Shown in pieces: positions 16,614 to 64,000 of a DNA stretch of 64,000 nt (the first letter of the stretch is position 1; each line of letters begins with the position of its first letter). The position numbers and the translations under genes are program-made. The notes below the pieces were generated by a model that made no database searches, was not told the DNA's origin, and saw nothing but the letters and a program-made list of their open reading frames with translations. The stretch is taken from contig CM032814.1 of assembly GCA_019155185.1 (NCBI GenBank), positions 14,359,047 through 14,423,046 of the forward strand, read 5' to 3'. Source of the stretch: Beaufortia kweichowensis. Taxonomy: Eukaryota; Chordata; Actinopteri; Cypriniformes; Gastromyzontidae.

Positions 16614-18780
16614 ACATAAACATACTTATCTAACTTAGACTTAAGACTTATCTAAATCATAAAGTATACATTGTATATGTAAGCATGAAGGAAAAAGAGA
16701 CGTTTGCTGTCAGCTGAGACTCAAGTAACACTTACCACACAATACAAATATTAAAGCATAAACTTACATGAAATAAAATGACTGAATAGTCCCTGACCAA
16801 CTGTGATATATCTATACATCGCTGATACAGCTACTGGCCAATCAGAATGAAGAACTGAAACTAACCGTTTGACAAATCTAAGCATTCATAAGGATTCTAT
16901 ACATATTAAAGCAATGGACCTGAAATAACATTCCAGAGTATGACTGAATGAGCTACTGTAAGCTTTGACATCTCTGAGAGGTGAGCTGCTGTATATTATT
17001 CACACAGACATGTGATCAGTAGTTCAAGAGAAGATTTTGTGGCATCACTAATGCAACAGTTTTTTCTCTTTTGGATTGTGGAACGCTCCATCCGTCTGCC
17101 ATTGGTTTGACACCTCACCCCTAACCTCATGCTATTGGTTGAGACAATGATGATACCCGTGATTGATAGTTTTGCAAAGCACAAATAAAAAAATGAAACA
17201 CTTTGCTTTTATATAGTAAAAGCAAATAGTCTAAAACTACAAAAGGAATCACTAGTCAATAATCAATGTTGATTTTTTATGAATATGTGATGACATTACG
17301 ATAAAGGTCTGTGCATTTGTAAAAAAAAAAAAAATTCAAGCTATTTAGAGTTTGTGTAGGCTATGTATATTTACCCAAATAAAGAAAGTAACCTCATTGG
17401 CTTCTGAAATGTACATGCTCTGAAAATGGAAACAATAATAAATGGTAAGCCACAGTAAAAATAATCATCTTACAATCCCAGTTACAGTACTTCAACTGAT
17501 CCTTTACCTCAGATAGTCTTTTTAAACGTACGACTGACGAGTATTTTTTATTGTTTGTCATAAGTTAAAGTTGGCTCCTCAGATTGAGAGAACATGTTGT
17601 GTGGGAGTTCTTTGTTGAACACAGAGCACAGGTTGTATGTTGAGCGAGCGAGGTCTTCTGGCTCTGAGCGTGGAGAGAAAGAACTCTTTATACTCCCTGA
17701 AGCTCTGTGTGGATTTAGACCCTGATGGACAGAAGCTAGTGGCTGCTTAGTGTGTGCCTGTGAAAACTTCTCCTCTTACCACTGCGCTTAAGGTCATGGA
17801 GTAGGAAACTAACGCTGGTCAAATTCAAACGGATAGTGGACCGTGTTGTTCAGCAGAACTGAGAAAACAGGTTGGCTCTGAATCAGTATGCTTCAGTAAG
17901 ACTGGTAACTTAACCAAGATACAGTAAAAACGCATAACTACATCAGTGTGATAGGCCGGAAGATTTGACGTTTTAACATAACTTAACATCTGTTCTCATC
18001 ATAATGAGGCAGGCATTTATACATAATGCCAGCTGAAAATGATTGACTTTCTAAAGTCTTTGTATGAAAGAGACGTATTGTTTTATGTGGTTGTTCATTG
18101 AAAAAATGTCATATTATACCACATTTCTGAGAGGGAATTGATCAAAATGGTTAACCTGATGGCCTGTCAGTCATCCTGTCAGTTCATTTTAGCTCCTCCC
18201 ACATTCAGCACATGTATGGATATAAAGCTGCAAAACATTAGAAAGTGTTTCCTGTTGTTAGTTTTTCTTCTTTCATCTCTCTTCCTGCTTTTTGACATTC
18301 AAAGACAAGACGATCTGAAAGCATTCACAGTGAAACATATAGCAGAGCGTTTGCCCGGGTTACTATATGATTTGAATACAGTTCAATTGGAGTGACTGTC
18401 TGTCATGGTCTATCAAACTCTATTATACATATTGCAGGTTCATTTTAAGCAAACGACATTAAATTTAAACGAAATATTAACTGCTGAATTAAACCGGTAA
18501 GTATTCGAGTTCATCAATGAGCCAATGATTAATGAGCAGTATAGTGTGCATAATGAACAGTTTCTGCACATGTGGATAGATCTAAAATATATAAGAAATA
18601 AAAAGCAAGTAATTTGGTAACTTTTTCATGTTCACACTGTTAACAATAATAACATAGCTTACTTGAGTAATACCACTTGAGTACTTAACCTTAATATAAA
18701 ACGTTATTATAACGTGTTGCCATGATTTGTAGGCAATTATCCATGTGACCCAAAAGTTAACACCTTAGACATGTGTTCTC
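16614..18780. other. intergenic DNA upstream of col11a1: no gene seen
   Basis: The open frame 18138-18395 (85 codons) lacks recognisable homology and is not flanked by convincing splice sites in a useful frame. The region may carry distal col11a1 control elements, but none can be named from the sequence. Confidence 0.5.
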
Positions 18781-18799
18781 AGGGAGGTTTCTCCTGGCT

Positions 18800-19176
18800 T
18801 TCAAGGCACAAGAGGGCGACCAGAGGCGGCATTGGAAAACTGATGGGTGGATCCTAAGCCAACTTTCAAGCCCCGTGATTTGCTAATCGGGGTATGTTTC
18901 CCTTGTCATTTTGCTGTAATCCAGGGTCTGGGTCCAGCCCTCTTGACTGTGAGGCGATCCAGCGCTGCGCGTCTCAGTTTGATTAAAGCCCGAATCCCTT
19001 CAGTCTGAAGGCTGGGCGCAAGCAAAGACGCATCAAAGGGGGCCTGGCGAGACAAAATACCCCTCACCTATGGCTGTTTAGAGCAGATCGGGCACATTTG
19101 GGATTGTAGAAGGGACATCGTTTTCATATAAGCAGAGGTCTCCCCGGGTTTTGTGCACAGTTGTGGGCGCTCGACC
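18800..19176 (+). promoter_or_regulatory. col11a1 proximal promoter and 5' UTR
   Basis: Base composition shifts to GC-richer sequence immediately before the col11a1 start codon, with an ATTGG (inverted CCAAT) near 18832 and no TATA box. A minimal upstream ORF of three sense codons (ATG at 19070, stop TAG ending 19081) would lie in the leader if transcription starts upstream of it. The transcription start itself cannot be placed. Confidence 0.45.
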
Positions 19177-63151
<43,975 letters not shown>

Positions 63152-64000
63152 GTAAGTCACTAATGATTTATTTCTACCTTTCACCTTACTCAGCAAAATG
63201 TGCAAAGACTTCCCGATCTGACCGTAAAGGCAAATGACAGTAACGACCACCAGAAACAATAACGTCTGCACTTATTGCATCTCTGTACATCATCATAATC
63301 CTGTTATGGCTCTAATTCTATTACACCAGACATTGTTTTCAAGTAGTGGTTCTAGGAGACAGCAATGAGGTTCAATTGAAGATTTGTAAAAAATAAAGGC
63401 TGTCAAGAAGATATCAGACTTTCACAGCCGATAACAGTATTATAGCAGTATCTATTATCTTGTTAATGTTTTTGATTATACAAACTCAAATTTAAAGTGT
63501 TTTTTTATTTTCTGTTTTCACTTTTCTGTGGCGTGTCAGATAATGATGCTAAATTATTTACAATATTTTCATATATCGATAATCATAGTTATTAATATTA
63601 GGCTTGTTGTCGATACCGGTATATTGTGACTCCCCTATTATGGAATATGAAATAATAAATTAAACATCCAAGTTGATCCAGTTTAAACTGTATTTTATGG
63701 GAAGCTTTATTTTCTTGACGAGTGTTCATTTTAGCCGTGAATGCAAATAAATATGCATTCTTAATATTTATAAATATATAAAATCCTGTATAAAACTGAA
63801 GAAAAGGTCTGTCTGTAAAGGAAAAAAAGCAAATAAACAAACTGCTTTGGCCCTCTATCGACCTCTCAACCCGTTATAATGCAATGCAACTTAAAATGAA
63901 TTCAGATTAAACTTAATGAAATTGTATTTTCCCCTTCTGTGAGTTCGAAAGAAGATATAAAACCTCATCTCACTAACATTTCCCATTAGATAAATGTGCA
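63152..64000 (+). other. start of col11a1 intron 59: nothing seen
   Basis: AT-rich intron sequence up to the window edge; the next exon is not reached. Confidence 0.7.

Overview
The window is vertebrate nuclear DNA, almost certainly from a teleost fish and perhaps a cypriniform. The reasons are the spliced GT/AG genes, long AT-rich introns, large CT/CA/TATC microsatellites, and relics of hAT, Tc1-like and tRNA-derived SINE repeats of the kinds common in fish. There are no bacterial, viral or CRISPR features. The species call is inference.

Two genes are present, both cut by the window ends and arranged head to head. On the minus strand, 1 to about 8000 holds rnpc3, which encodes the U11/U12-65K protein of the minor spliceosome. 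It has one non-coding 5' exon and thirteen coding exons, and it runs off the left edge inside the second RRM. On the plus strand, 19177 to 63151 and beyond holds the collagen type XI alpha-1 gene (col11a1, probably the col11a1a co-orthologue). Sixty coding exons are resolved, from the signal peptide to deep inside the major triple helix. The last helical exons, C-telopeptide and C-propeptide lie beyond the right edge. RNPC3 and COL11A1 are also neighbours in human, so the synteny is ancient.

Layout: 1-7962 rnpc3; about 7990-8110 its CCAAT-rich promoter; 8.1-18.8 kb intergenic DNA with no gene seen, containing a 176-bp CT array and a pair of inverted repeats 2.3 kb apart; 18.8-19.3 kb col11a1 promoter, 5' UTR and exon 1; 19.3-30.1 kb exons 1-5 (signal peptide and TSPN/laminin-G-like amino-propeptide); 31.0-33.7 kb the variable region with the acidic exon 6A, basic exon 6B, exon 7 and exon 8; 34.6-36.1 kb minor helix; 36.3-36.9 kb N-telopeptide; 36.8-63.2 kb major helix, with exons of 45, 54, 90 or 108 bp that each begin with a Gly codon.

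I see no new protein system. The observations most worth a second look are regulatory or structural: a perfect U12-type 5' splice-site motif 8 nt downstream of an ordinary donor in the minor-spliceosome gene; a tiny Tc1-like hairpin element between exons 6A and 6B; complementary GA and CT arrays in intron 1; a tetranucleotide array ending 31 bp before exon 9; a G-run cluster after exon 13; and an intact-ended 900-bp hAT element with an exact 8-bp target duplication.
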